Below are positions 9,221-17,627 of a DNA stretch of 64,000 nucleotides, piece after piece. Under the pieces are notes generated by a model. That model was given only the letters and a program-made list of their open reading frames with translations. It was not told the DNA's origin and made no database searches. The DNA is from Sphingomonas sp. CCH21-G11 (GTDB lineage: Bacteria > Pseudomonadota > Alphaproteobacteria > Sphingomonadales > Sphingomonadaceae). The stretch is from contig NZ_LSHX01000054.1 in NCBI RefSeq assembly GCF_001555965.1, forward strand, positions 1-64,000, in the 5' to 3' direction. The position numbers and the translations under genes were made by a program. Numbering within the stretch: position 1 is the first letter of the stretch; every line of letters starts with the position of its first letter.

Positions 9221-9257
9221 GGGCGGGTCCGGGCATGGCCCAGGCCCGCCCTTTTTT
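9221..9257 (+). terminator. Rho-independent terminator after the TonB-dependent receptor
   Basis: GGGCGGG (9221-9227) pairs with CCCGCCC (9245-9251), extended by a G-U and a G-C pair, and is followed by six T. It separates receptor expression from the GH16-LacI-MFS genes, either fully or as an attenuator. Confidence 0.85.
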
Positions 9258-9313
9258 GGCTCGACAGACGCGCGGCCGGGCAAAGCCCGCCGGGATCGCA
9301 AGAGGAGAAACGC

Positions 9314-10285
9314 ATGAAGTGGCTGCCCCACCTTTCGATCGTCCTGCTGGCCCTGGCCGGCCCGGCGGCTGCGCAGACCAAGACCGCGGCTCCGGCACCC
9401 GACTGGAAAATGGTCTGGTCCGACGAATTTGACGGGACCGCGCTCGACCTGACCAAATGGCGGCCGGAAGTGTCGTGCTGGGGCGGCGGCAACAACGAGC
9501 AGCAATGCTATACCGACCGCGATGCCAACATCCGAGTTGCCGACGGGATGCTGCACCTGATGGCGCGCAAGGAACGCTTCACCGGCCCCGACCGGCCGCC
9601 GGAGATCGCCGCGACGCCCAACCCGACCGTCACCCAACCCTATAGCTCGGGCAAAATCCGTACCCTGGGCCTGGCGAGCTGGCGATACGGCCGGATCGAG
9701 TTCCGCGCCAAGGTGCCCAAGGGCCAGGGCACCTGGCCGGCGGTGTGGATGATGCCGGCCGACAACGTCTATGGCGGCTGGCCGTTGTCGGGCGAGATCG
9801 ACATTCTGGAAGCGGTCAACATGGGCGCCACCTGCACCGTGTGCGCGGGCGATCGGGGCGAGAACCGCACGCTCAGCGCGCTGCATTTCGGCGATTCGCC
9901 GCCGCGCAACACGCATATCGAGCGTCGCGTCGCGCTGCCCGACCTGTCGCTGCCGTCCGATGATTTCCACGTCTGGACGCTGGAATGGGGCAAGGGGCGG
10001 ATGCGCTTCTTCCTCGACGGGCGGCTCTATTGGGACGTCACCGCCGACCAGTGGCGCACCGCATCGCCGCGCGCGGCGGGAAATCCGGTTGCGCCGTTCG
10101 ACCAGCCCTTCTACCTGATGGCCAATCTGGCGATCGGGGGGCGATTGGCGGAGGACAATAACGACAAGGGCATCGGCAAGGACACGCTGCCCGCCGCTTT
10201 CGTGATAGACTGGATCCGGGTCTATCAGTGCAGGCAGGATGAGGAGACGGGACTGGCCTGTATGAAAGGCGTCGAAAAGGACTGA
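9314..10285 (+). CDS. Secreted GH16 endo-beta-glucanase (laminarinase-like)
   Basis: Glycoside hydrolase family 16 enzyme of 323 residues, likely cleaving beta-1,3 or mixed beta-1,3/1,4-glucan. The signal peptide ends at 'GPAAAQ'. The catalytic ExDxxE motif is GEIDILEA with Glu161 nucleophile, Asp163 and Glu166 acid/base; substrate-cleft motifs include WSDEFDG, SGKIRT, YGRIEFRAKVP and WPAVWMMP. The ATG at 9314 has an AAGAGGAG site. It is followed after 6 bases by the LacI gene. Ser/Thr linkers and carbohydrate-binding modules are absent, so it is a single-domain enzyme. Laminarinase versus lichenase specificity cannot be settled by eye. Confidence 0.92.
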   Translation: MKWLPHLSIVLLALAGPAAAQTKTAAPAPDWKMVWSDEFDGTALDLTKWRPEVSCWGGGNNEQQCYTDRDANIRVADGMLHLMARKERFTGPDRPPEIAATPNPTVTQPYSSGKIRTLGLASWRYGRIEFRAKVPKGQGTWPAVWMMPADNVYGGWPLSGEIDILEAVNMGATCTVCAGDRGENRTLSALHFGDSPPRNTHIERRVALPDLSLPSDDFHVWTLEWGKGRMRFFLDGRLYWDVTADQWRTASPRAAGNPVAPFDQPFYLMANLAIGGRLAEDNNDKGIGKDTLPAAFVIDWIRVYQCRQDEETGLACMKGVEKD

Positions 10286-10291
10286 ACACGC

Positions 10292-11353
10292 ATGGCCAGA
10301 CGCCGCCAGGCCGTAACCATCAAGCATGTCGCCGCCGACGCGGGTGTTTCGCTCCAGACCGTCAGCCGCGTCATCAACAACGAACCCAATGTCCGCCCGG
10401 CAATGAAGGCGCGGGTGCAGGCGGCGATCAACAAGCTGGGCTATGTCCCCTCGATCGCGGCCCAGCGGATGAGCGGATCGCGATCCTATCTGATCCTGGC
10501 GATCAACGATCGCGACCGCACCATCGCCGAATGGCAGGCGCGGCAGGGGAATGACTGGGTCGACCAGATGCTGCTCGGCGGGATGCTGAAATCCGCCGAA
10601 CATGGCTACCGCATGATCTTCGAGCTGATCGACACGCATAGCGACCATGTCGAGCGCGAGCTGGGCGCGGCGCTGGCTGCCCTGCAGCCCGACGGCGTCA
10701 TCCTGACCCCGCCGCATTCGGAAAACGCCCAGATCACGCGCCTGCTGTCTGATCGCCGCATCCCCTTTGCCCGCATCGGTTCGCAGGCGCGCGGTCCCGG
10801 CATCGCGATGACCCTGGGCGACGCAAATTCCGCGCGGCTCGCGACCGAACATCTGATCGCGCTGGGCCATCGCCGCATCGGTTTCATCGCCGGACCGGCC
10901 GACTACAGCCTGTCGCAATGGCGCATCGACGGCTGGTGCGCGGCAATGGCGGGGGCGGGACTTGCCACCGCCGGCTATTGCGAGCGCGGCGATTTCGGTC
11001 ATGCCAGCGGCGTGACCGCGACGGATCGGCTGCTGGCGCACCCACTGCCCCCGACCGCCATCATCGCCAGCAGCGACCAGATGGCGCTGGCGGTGCTGGA
11101 CGTGGCCAAGGCGCGCGGCATGGCGGTGCCCCGCGACCTGTCGCTGATCAGTTTCGACAACACGCCGGTCGTGCGCTTCACCCGCCCCCGGCTCTGCGCG
11201 ATCGATCAGCCTATCGCCGGCGCATTTTCCCGCGCGGTGGAGTTGCTGATCCGGGCCACGGGCGACGAACAGTCGGAACTGCCGGTCGAACTGGCCAGCG
11301 AACTGGTGGTGCGCGAAAGCACCGCCCCGCCGCCGGCCGATGACCGTGGCTGA
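10292..11353 (+). CDS. LacI-family transcriptional regulator of the glucan locus
   Basis: LacI/GalR-type repressor of 353 residues. The N-terminal helix-turn-helix is clear (VTIKHVAADAGVSLQTVSR) with the hinge at about residues 45-60, followed by a periplasmic-binding-protein-like sensor domain (typical 'RIGFIAGP', 'PTAIIASSDQMA', 'SLISFDN'). It lies directly between the GH16 gene and an MFS gene, and the three LacI-like palindromes in this locus are the natural targets. The inducer is probably a glucan-derived oligosaccharide or glucose (inference). Confidence 0.93.
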   Translation: MARRRQAVTIKHVAADAGVSLQTVSRVINNEPNVRPAMKARVQAAINKLGYVPSIAAQRMSGSRSYLILAINDRDRTIAEWQARQGNDWVDQMLLGGMLKSAEHGYRMIFELIDTHSDHVERELGAALAALQPDGVILTPPHSENAQITRLLSDRRIPFARIGSQARGPGIAMTLGDANSARLATEHLIALGHRRIGFIAGPADYSLSQWRIDGWCAAMAGAGLATAGYCERGDFGHASGVTATDRLLAHPLPPTAIIASSDQMALAVLDVAKARGMAVPRDLSLISFDNTPVVRFTRPRLCAIDQPIAGAFSRAVELLIRATGDEQSELPVELASELVVRESTAPPPADDRG

Positions 11354-12575
11354 CCCTGCGGGTCCCGCCGCCCAGCATTCGCGCTTTCTGTCGCTTTACG
11401 CGCTGGCCTTTGCCGGCGGTGCGGTGGCCTATGTGCCGTTTCTCACCTTGTTGCTGCCGTTGCAGGCGACCGCGATCAGCGGCGACGACCCCGGGCGCGC
11501 GCTCACTTTGATCGCCCATTGCACCTTTGCCGGCGCGTTGACCGCCAGCTTCGCCAATATCGGCTTTGGCTGGATCAGCGATGCGCTGCGCGTGCGGCGG
11601 CCGCTGATCGCGTTGGGGATGATCGGATCGTCGGCACTGATGGTGACCATGCCGCTGGCGACGGGTCCGGGCGAACTGATCCTGCGCATCATCGGCTGGC
11701 AGCTTTGCCTGAATGCCATGCTCGCGCCGCTCGCGGCGTGGGCGGGCGATGCGGTGCCCGACGCGCAAAAGGGGCTGCTGGGCGGGCTGCTCGCCTTTGC
11801 CCCGGCGCTCGGCGCGCTGGCCGGGGTGGTCGTGACCGCCGATCCGCTTGATCCAGCCCGCTGGGGCACGACCATCGTCGCGATCCTGGTGCTGGCGATG
11901 GTCACGCCGGGGCTGGTCGCGGCGCGCGCGCGGGCGATGCCGCATTTGGCCACGTCCGCGCCCGCCGCACCCGACCCGCGCGATCCCGCACCGAGCGGGC
12001 CGCGTGCGGTGATCGGCATGTGGCTGGCGCGGCTGCTCGTCCAGATTGCCGAGGCGTCGCTGTTCGCGTTCCTGTTGCTGTGGCTGCGCAGCCTTGCGCC
12101 CGGCTTTCCCGCGCATCGCACCGCACAGATCTTCATGACCGTGCTGTGCGCCGCGGTGATCGTCGCCCTCGCGCTGGGGCGATGGTCGGACCGTACCGGC
12201 CGCCCGCTGGCACCGCTGGCCGGATTGGCGGCACTCTGTGCGGCCGGGCTGGGGATGATGGCGCTCGCGACCACCCTGCCAATGGCGATCGCGGCTTACG
12301 CGCTGTTCGGGCTGGCCAGCACGGTCTTTCTGTCGCTCCACGCCAGCCAGACCCTGCGCGTCCTGCCGTCGTCGCGCCATCGCGGCCGCGACCTGGGCCT
12401 GTTCAACCTGACCAATACGATGCCGTCGCTGGTCATGCCATGGCTGACGCTGGCGCTGGTGCCGCTCTATGGCTTTGCGGCGCTGTTCCTCGTGCTCGCG
12501 TTGTTGACGGCAGGTGCAGTGCTGTTGCTTGTCGTGCTGGGCCGGGGTCCGGGTCAGGCCGGCCGGCGGGCATAG
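11340..12575 (+). CDS. MFS transporter, probably sugar
   Basis: Major facilitator of 411 residues with about 12 hydrophobic segments, the loop motif 'GWISDALRVRRPL' after helix 2, and a second-half equivalent 'GRWSDRTGRPLAPL'. Its start overlaps the LacI gene by 14 bases, implying translational coupling and a role in the glucan pathway. The 3' end overlaps the convergent GluP-like gene by 22 bases. The substrate is not identifiable from the sequence; disaccharide or oligosaccharide uptake is an inference from context. Confidence 0.85.
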   Translation: MTVADPAGPAAQHSRFLSLYALAFAGGAVAYVPFLTLLLPLQATAISGDDPGRALTLIAHCTFAGALTASFANIGFGWISDALRVRRPLIALGMIGSSALMVTMPLATGPGELILRIIGWQLCLNAMLAPLAAWAGDAVPDAQKGLLGGLLAFAPALGALAGVVVTADPLDPARWGTTIVAILVLAMVTPGLVAARARAMPHLATSAPAAPDPRDPAPSGPRAVIGMWLARLLVQIAEASLFAFLLLWLRSLAPGFPAHRTAQIFMTVLCAAVIVALALGRWSDRTGRPLAPLAGLAALCAAGLGMMALATTLPMAIAAYALFGLASTVFLSLHASQTLRVLPSSRHRGRDLGLFNLTNTMPSLVMPWLTLALVPLYGFAALFLVLALLTAGAVLLLVVLGRGPGQAGRRA

Positions 12576-13831
12576 ACGCCGAAGGCAGCGATCACCGCAT
12601 AGCACAGGGCCGGCAGCACCAGCGCGACCGCCAGGCTGGCCGAGACATCGGCGATGACCCCGGTCAACAGCGGCACGATCGCCCCGCCGACGATCGCGAC
12701 GTTAATGATGCCCGAACCGTCCGCCGCACGCGCGCCCAGCTTCTCGCACGCCAGCGTAAAGATCGTCGGGAACATGATCGCGTTGGCGAGGCCGATCGCC
12801 AGCAGGCTGTAGGCCGAGACCGTGCCGGTCGTCTGCGTCGACAGCGCGATCAGCAGGATCGCGGCAACGCCGACCGTTGCCAGCACCTTGCCCGGGCTGA
12901 CCACGCGCAGCACCGCCGACCCGATGAAGCGGCCGATCATCGCCCCGCCCCAATAGACGCCGATCAGCTTGCCCGCCGCCTGTTCGCCCAGGCCCAGCAC
13001 CTGGGGCTGCATCAGATAGTTGACGATCAGCGATCCGATCGAGACTTCGGCGCCGACATAGAGGAAGATGCACAGCGCGCCGAAGCCGAAGCGCGGCCGC
13101 TTGAGCAGGTCCAGCCCGGCCAGCCCGCTGCTTGCCTCATGCCGTTCGCCCTTCAGCGCGTTACGGAACAGCCACACCACCGCCGCGACGATGGCGAGTG
13201 CGACCGCGATGCCCAGATAGCCGTTGACGATCGCCTGGCTTTCCGCAGTCCGATAGGCGTCGAGCTGCGCCCCCGTCAATTGATCGGCGCTGACCGTCGC
13301 CAGACTGCCGAGGATCAGGATCGACCCGACGATCGGAAAAACGGTGGTGCCGACCGAATTGAACGCCTGGGCAAAGGTCAGCCGGCTGCTCGCGGTTTCG
13401 GGCTTGCCGAGCAGCGTGATCAGCGGGTTCGCGACGACCTGAACGATCACCACGCCGCTGGCCAGCACGAACAGCGCGAACAGGAACAGGCCATAGGTTG
13501 CGGTCTGGCTGGCCGGGATGAACAGAATGCACCCGACCATCATCGTCAACAGGCCCGCCACCGCGCCGCGCATATAGCCGATGCGTTTGACCAGCCGGGC
13601 ACCGGGAATGCCGATCACCGCATAGGCGGCGAAGAAACAGAATTGCACCAGCATCGCCTGGGTGAAGTTGAGGGTGAACAGCTCCTTCAGCTTGGGGATG
13701 ATGACGTCGTTCAGGCTGGTGATGCCACCGAAGATGAAAAACAGCCCCAGGACGAACAGCTGAAGTTGCGGCGCATCGATATGGGATGCGTCGTCACGCG
13801 CGGCGTTCGATGCGCCGGGTTGCAGGGCCAT
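12554..13831 (-). CDS. gluP: Glucose/galactose-type MFS transporter (FucP/GluP family)
   Basis: Proton-sugar symporter-like protein of 425 residues. Family hallmarks are 'FFIFGGITSLNDVIIPKLK' near the N-terminus, 'QFCFFAAYAVIGIPGARLVKRIGY', and 'VVQVVANPLITLLG'. It starts 3 bases after the stop of the GH3 gene on the same strand, with its ribosome site (GGGAG) inside the GH3 3' end, so glucose released in the periplasm would be taken up by this carrier. The FucP/GluP assignment is strong; glucose as substrate is inferred from the adjacent beta-glucosidase. Confidence 0.88.
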   Translation of the reverse strand: MALQPGASNAARDDASHIDAPQLQLFVLGLFFIFGGITSLNDVIIPKLKELFTLNFTQAMLVQFCFFAAYAVIGIPGARLVKRIGYMRGAVAGLLTMMVGCILFIPASQTATYGLFLFALFVLASGVVIVQVVANPLITLLGKPETASSRLTFAQAFNSVGTTVFPIVGSILILGSLATVSADQLTGAQLDAYRTAESQAIVNGYLGIAVALAIVAAVVWLFRNALKGERHEASSGLAGLDLLKRPRFGFGALCIFLYVGAEVSIGSLIVNYLMQPQVLGLGEQAAGKLIGVYWGGAMIGRFIGSAVLRVVSPGKVLATVGVAAILLIALSTQTTGTVSAYSLLAIGLANAIMFPTIFTLACEKLGARAADGSGIINVAIVGGAIVPLLTGVIADVSASLAVALVLPALCYAVIAAFGVYARRPA

Positions 13832-13834
13832 GAT

Positions 13835-16306
13835 TCACTCCCGATGGCTGGGTTGGTTCGATGTGCCGGGGCAGGCGGCAACGCCCGACCCGGCCTCGAT
13901 CCGCACCGATCGCAACGTGGCGACGAAGCCCTTGGGCGCCTGCACGCGGAACGGTGAACCGACCGATGCGATCTTGGTGCCCGCTTTTTCAAAGCAGTGC
14001 AACGGCACCCGGGTCTCCACGACCGTGCCGGGGGTGCTGGCGGCAAGCGCGGCGGTGAGGTCGATCGCGCCTTCGCCGATTGCGACCCGCACGGGCCCAG
14101 CCGCGCGGCGGTCGATTCGCCATTCGATGAACAAGGCGAGGCCGCCATTCGATTGGCGGGTCAAATCGATTGCGGGGCCGTTGATCGTCAGCACGGCGTC
14201 GGCAAGCCAGGTGAGCTGGCGCGCATCCTCCTGTGCCTTCAGGTCGATCGCGCGCGTGGCGATCGCACCGTCGTCGGCGAGGCGCCAAGGTGCCGGCACC
14301 TTGCCGCGCACGACGAAGTTGGTCGCGACCTCCTCGGCCGCAAGGTCGACGCGCGGATCTTCGTTGACCCGCGCAAGCGACCCGCCGCGCGTGTAGTCCA
14401 GGCCATAGCCGACCGGGAACAGCGGCTGCTTGACCGGCGCGCGCGCATCGTCGGGCCAGGCAAAGGGCAGCCGGCCGGTAAAGTCGCGCGCCGGCCGGCC
14501 ATTTGCGCCGGCGATTAGCACATCGGCCACGCCTTCGCCCTGGGTGCCGGGCAGCCAGCCGGCGACAAAGGCATCGGCCTGGTTGAGCAGGCCGCCGACG
14601 AACATCGGCCGGCCCGACAGGAACAGGATGACGACGCGCTTGCCCGCCGCCTTCAGCCGCGCGACCAGCGCCGCATCGGTGGCGGCGGGGCGAAAGGCCA
14701 GGCTGGGCACGTCGCCCTCGAACTCGGCATAGGGTTTTTCGCCCAGCACGACGATGGCGGTATCCGCGCCCGCCACCTCTGCATCGCTCGGCATCGGGGC
14801 CAGCGTCGCGGTGCCGCCGCCGGCGGCCACGCCGTCGACGATCGCGCGGCCGATGGTGCGCCCGCGCGGAAAATCCTGCGCGCGGGTGTCGGTGCCCTGC
14901 CAGCTGATCGTCCAGCCGCCCGCCTGCATCGCCATGTCGTCTGCGCCGCTGCCCGCGATCAACACGCGGCTGCCCGGCCGGACCGGCAGGACATTGCCCT
15001 GGTTCTTGAGCAGGACGAGCGACTTCGCGACGGCCTCGCGGGCGAGTGCCAGGTGATCGGGCGCGCCGATGCTGGCCACATCGCCGCGCGCCACGGGCGT
15101 GGTCCCCATCAGGCCAAGCTTGAACTTGACCCGCAGGATGCGGCGCACCGCATCGTCGATCCGCGCGGCCGGAATGCGGCCGGACTGCGCCGCCGCCAAC
15201 GTGCTGGCGAACAGCCCCTTCCAGCTGTCAGGCGCCATATAGAGGTCGAGGCCGGCATTCACCGCGGCCGGGCAATCGGTGGGCCTGCAGCCGGGGATCT
15301 GGCCATGGCCGTTCCAGTCGCCGACGACCAGGCCGGCAAAGCCCATCCGCTGTTTCAGCACGTCCGTGAGCAGCGATTTGTTGCCGTGGTGTTTGACTCC
15401 GTTCCAGCTCGAAAAGCTGGCCATCACGGTCAGCGCGCCTGCGTCGATCGCCGGCGGATAGCCGCGGGCGTGGACGTCGATCAGTTCGGCCTCGCCGATC
15501 ACGGCGTCGCCCTGGTCGCGGCCGTCCTGGGTGCCGCCATCCGCCAGAAAATGCTTGGCCGTCGCCGCGACCCGGTGGGCGTCGAGCGGCCTGCCGGCAA
15601 CCAGTGTGCCCTGCAGCCCCAGGGTCATCGCCCGCGCATAATCGGCGACCAGCGCCGGATCGGACGAATAGCCTTCATAGGTGCGGCCCCAGCGCGGGTC
15701 CTGCGGCACCGCCAATGTCGGCGCGAAGGTCCATTCGATACCGCTGCCGGCGATTTCCGCCGCGGTTGCCGCGCCGATCCGCTGGATCAGTTCGGGGTCA
15801 CGCGCCGCGCCCAGGCCGATATTGTGCGGAAAGATGGTGGCGCCGGGCAGGTTGGAATGGCCGTGCACCGCATCGACCCCGAACAGGATCGGCACGCCCG
15901 CCCCCGCCTTGCGCGAGGCGTCGCGAAAGGCGGCGACCAGCTCGGCCCATTTGGCAGGGCTGGCGCGTTCATCGCCGAACGGACCGGAATTGCCGCCGGC
16001 CAGGATCGAGCCAAGCGGATATTCGGCAAGGTCGGCAGGCGTGATCGACGCGATGTCCGCCTGGATCAACTGGCCGACCTTTTGGCGCAGCGTCATGCGC
16101 GCGATCAATCGGTCGATCTCGGCCTCGGTCGCGGGTGTGGTGATCGTGGCCGGGCTGGCGGCGCGCGGCCACTTTCCAGGATCGGCCACGCCCGTTTCGG
16201 CGGGTGCGGGCTGTGCGCGACCCTGATGCGCAAGGCCGACGCTGGCTCCCGCCGCCGCCACCATCGACCCAAGCATGATCCATGCTGCACCGACCGTTCT
16301 ACGCAC
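13835..16306 (-). CDS. Periplasmic GH3 beta-glucosidase
   Basis: Glycoside hydrolase family 3 exo-beta-glucosidase of 823 residues. It has a signal peptide (cleavage near 'GRAQ'), an N-terminal TIM barrel with KHFLADGGT and the nucleophile Asp330 in VVGDWNGHG, a second domain (SLVLLKNQGNVLPV), and an extra C-terminal beta-rich region of roughly 170 residues, as in ExoP-like beta-1,3/1,4 exo-glucosidases. A GTG start at 16306 is used because it includes the full signal; an ATG nearby is possible. It heads an operon with the GluP-like carrier and has a LacI-like operator 29 bases upstream. It likely releases glucose from oligosaccharides made by the GH16 enzyme. Confidence 0.92.
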   Translation of the reverse strand: MRRTVGAAWIMLGSMVAAAGASVGLAHQGRAQPAPAETGVADPGKWPRAASPATITTPATEAEIDRLIARMTLRQKVGQLIQADIASITPADLAEYPLGSILAGGNSGPFGDERASPAKWAELVAAFRDASRKAGAGVPILFGVDAVHGHSNLPGATIFPHNIGLGAARDPELIQRIGAATAAEIAGSGIEWTFAPTLAVPQDPRWGRTYEGYSSDPALVADYARAMTLGLQGTLVAGRPLDAHRVAATAKHFLADGGTQDGRDQGDAVIGEAELIDVHARGYPPAIDAGALTVMASFSSWNGVKHHGNKSLLTDVLKQRMGFAGLVVGDWNGHGQIPGCRPTDCPAAVNAGLDLYMAPDSWKGLFASTLAAAQSGRIPAARIDDAVRRILRVKFKLGLMGTTPVARGDVASIGAPDHLALAREAVAKSLVLLKNQGNVLPVRPGSRVLIAGSGADDMAMQAGGWTISWQGTDTRAQDFPRGRTIGRAIVDGVAAGGGTATLAPMPSDAEVAGADTAIVVLGEKPYAEFEGDVPSLAFRPAATDAALVARLKAAGKRVVILFLSGRPMFVGGLLNQADAFVAGWLPGTQGEGVADVLIAGANGRPARDFTGRLPFAWPDDARAPVKQPLFPVGYGLDYTRGGSLARVNEDPRVDLAAEEVATNFVVRGKVPAPWRLADDGAIATRAIDLKAQEDARQLTWLADAVLTINGPAIDLTRQSNGGLALFIEWRIDRRAAGPVRVAIGEGAIDLTAALAASTPGTVVETRVPLHCFEKAGTKIASVGSPFRVQAPKGFVATLRSVRIEAGSGVAACPGTSNQPSHRE

Positions 16307-16334
16307 CCGTGCCTCCGTCTTTCCGTTCGATTAT

Positions 16335-16348
16335 TGTGAACGTTCTCA
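16335..16348. promoter_or_regulatory. LacI-family operator-like site 3, before the GH3-gluP operon
   Basis: TGTGAACGTTCTCA: half-sites agree at 6 of 7 positions and share the TGTGAAC left arm with the two sites in the receptor promoter. It is 29 bases upstream of the GH3 start, a typical position for repression. Confidence 0.7.
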
Positions 16349-16414
16349 CACGGGTGATGACAGGGTGTGGTGGTCAAATCAAGGGGCTGGGCAGTGTCGG
16401 GATGCGATCAGCGC

Positions 16415-16858
16415 TCAGCCGGTTGGCGCGCTCAGCTTGTCGACGCGACGCTGGTGACGTCCGCCGGCAAAGGATGTGCTCAGGAATGCCTCCACACACG
16501 CCTTCGCCTGGTCGAGGCCGATCAGCCGCGCGCCCATGGCCAGGACGTTGGCGTCATTATGCTCGCGCGCCAGCCGCGCCGACAGCGGCTCGTCAACGCG
16601 CGCGCAGCGGCACGCCGGGTTGCGATTGACCGCGATCGAGATGCCGATCCCCGATCCGCACAGCGCGATGCCGAATGTCGCCTTTCCGGCCGCGACATGT
16701 CCGGCGAGCGCATAGCCATAATCGGGATAGTCGACGCTGGTCGCATCCTGCGGGCCAAGGTCGGTGACGTCATGCCCGGCTTCACGCAACCATTGCGCGA
16801 GCGCCGCCTTCAGCTCGATGGCGGCATGGTCGGAGGCGAGGACGATCTGGTGCGGCAT
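16415..16858 (-). CDS. rpiB: Ribose 5-phosphate isomerase B
   Basis: RpiB/LacA/LacB family isomerase (ribose-5-P to ribulose-5-P) of 147 residues. It contains the N-terminal SDHAAIELK motif, 'DYPDY' and the active-site Cys loop 'LCGSGIGISI'. The start at 16858 is preferred over the in-frame ATG at 16879 because GGAGAG lies 7 bases before it. It is upstream of the GH3-gluP operon on the same strand, 108 bases apart, with the third LacI-like operator in between. This places it next to the sugar locus, but it may have its own promoter. Confidence 0.9.
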   Translation of the reverse strand: MPHQIVLASDHAAIELKAALAQWLREAGHDVTDLGPQDATSVDYPDYGYALAGHVAAGKATFGIALCGSGIGISIAVNRNPACRCARVDEPLSARLAREHNDANVLAMGARLIGLDQAKACVEAFLSTSFAGGRHQRRVDKLSAPTG

Positions 16859-16950
16859 GGGCTGGCTCTCCGGTTGCACGAAACGCCCTAGCCCGCCGGC
16901 GCGCCTCGGGCTAGCCTCGGTGCACCGCTCATGGGCATCAGGAAACGATC

Positions 16951-17418
16951 ATGGCACGCACCGCAGGATGGATGATGTTGGCCGGCACGCTGATGCTGGT
17001 CGGCGGATGCAACGACACGCGCGAACCGGCGACGGTCGAGAGCAATGTGACGATGCCCCTCGATGCCGGTGATAACGACGCCGACGCTGCTGCCGAAAGC
17101 ACCGTGGCCGCCAATGACAGCGCCCCCGAACCGGACTTCGCCGGCCGCTGGATCGGCCCCGAGGGCATGTTCCTAGACATCGCAGCCGATTCCGAAGTCG
17201 GGCCCGGCCATTACACCATCCGCAACCGCTGGGGCCTGGACGCCGATGCCGAAGGGTCGTTCAAGGGATCGGTGACCGGGGGCGTGCTGCGCTTTACCCG
17301 CCCGGACGGCGACCAGACGCTGACGCCCGGCAACGGGGAGGCGACCGGCATGAAGTATCTGCTCGACAAATCGGATTGCCTGATCGTGCGCACCGGCGAG
17401 GGCTATTGCCGCGCCTGA
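16951..17418 (+). CDS. Putative lipoprotein, function unknown
   Basis: Protein of 155 residues with a lipoprotein signal: hydrophobic stretch then the lipobox LVGGC (Cys20). An acidic, Ala/Asp-rich linker is followed by a small beta-rich domain (AGRWIGPEGMFLDI to 'GEGYCRA') with two further Cys that could form a disulphide. I recognise no family with a known function. It is monocistronic, divergent from rpiB. Confidence 0.75.
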   Translation: MARTAGWMMLAGTLMLVGGCNDTREPATVESNVTMPLDAGDNDADAAAESTVAANDSAPEPDFAGRWIGPEGMFLDIAADSEVGPGHYTIRNRWGLDADAEGSFKGSVTGGVLRFTRPDGDQTLTPGNGEATGMKYLLDKSDCLIVRTGEGYCRA

Positions 17419-17627
17419 CGGCCGCGGATTCCGGGGTGAAGCGCGCGTGGCAGCGTCCGCCGCGCGTGACGGCGGGGGCGCAGACGCCCGCGCGTGCGCG
17501 CCGGATTTGCCGGCCGCGCGCGCAACCCGACCCGGCCCGTCACGCACTTGCAACGCAAGCGTCATAATGTCAGCCTAACGCGCACGGCATTCACCGGCGC
17601 GGCGTGCGCTTGAGGGGATTTCACGAC

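Noticed and set aside
12020..13957. A 645-codon open frame on the plus strand opposite the gluP-like gene
   Set aside because: It is a codon-bias shadow of strongly supported genes on the other frame or strand, with Arg/Asp-rich low-complexity product and no domain.
17540..17627. Pho box upstream of btaA
   Set aside because: GTCATAATGTCA has an 8-base period, not the 11-base repeat of a PhoB site. A weak match elsewhere would need a matrix search.
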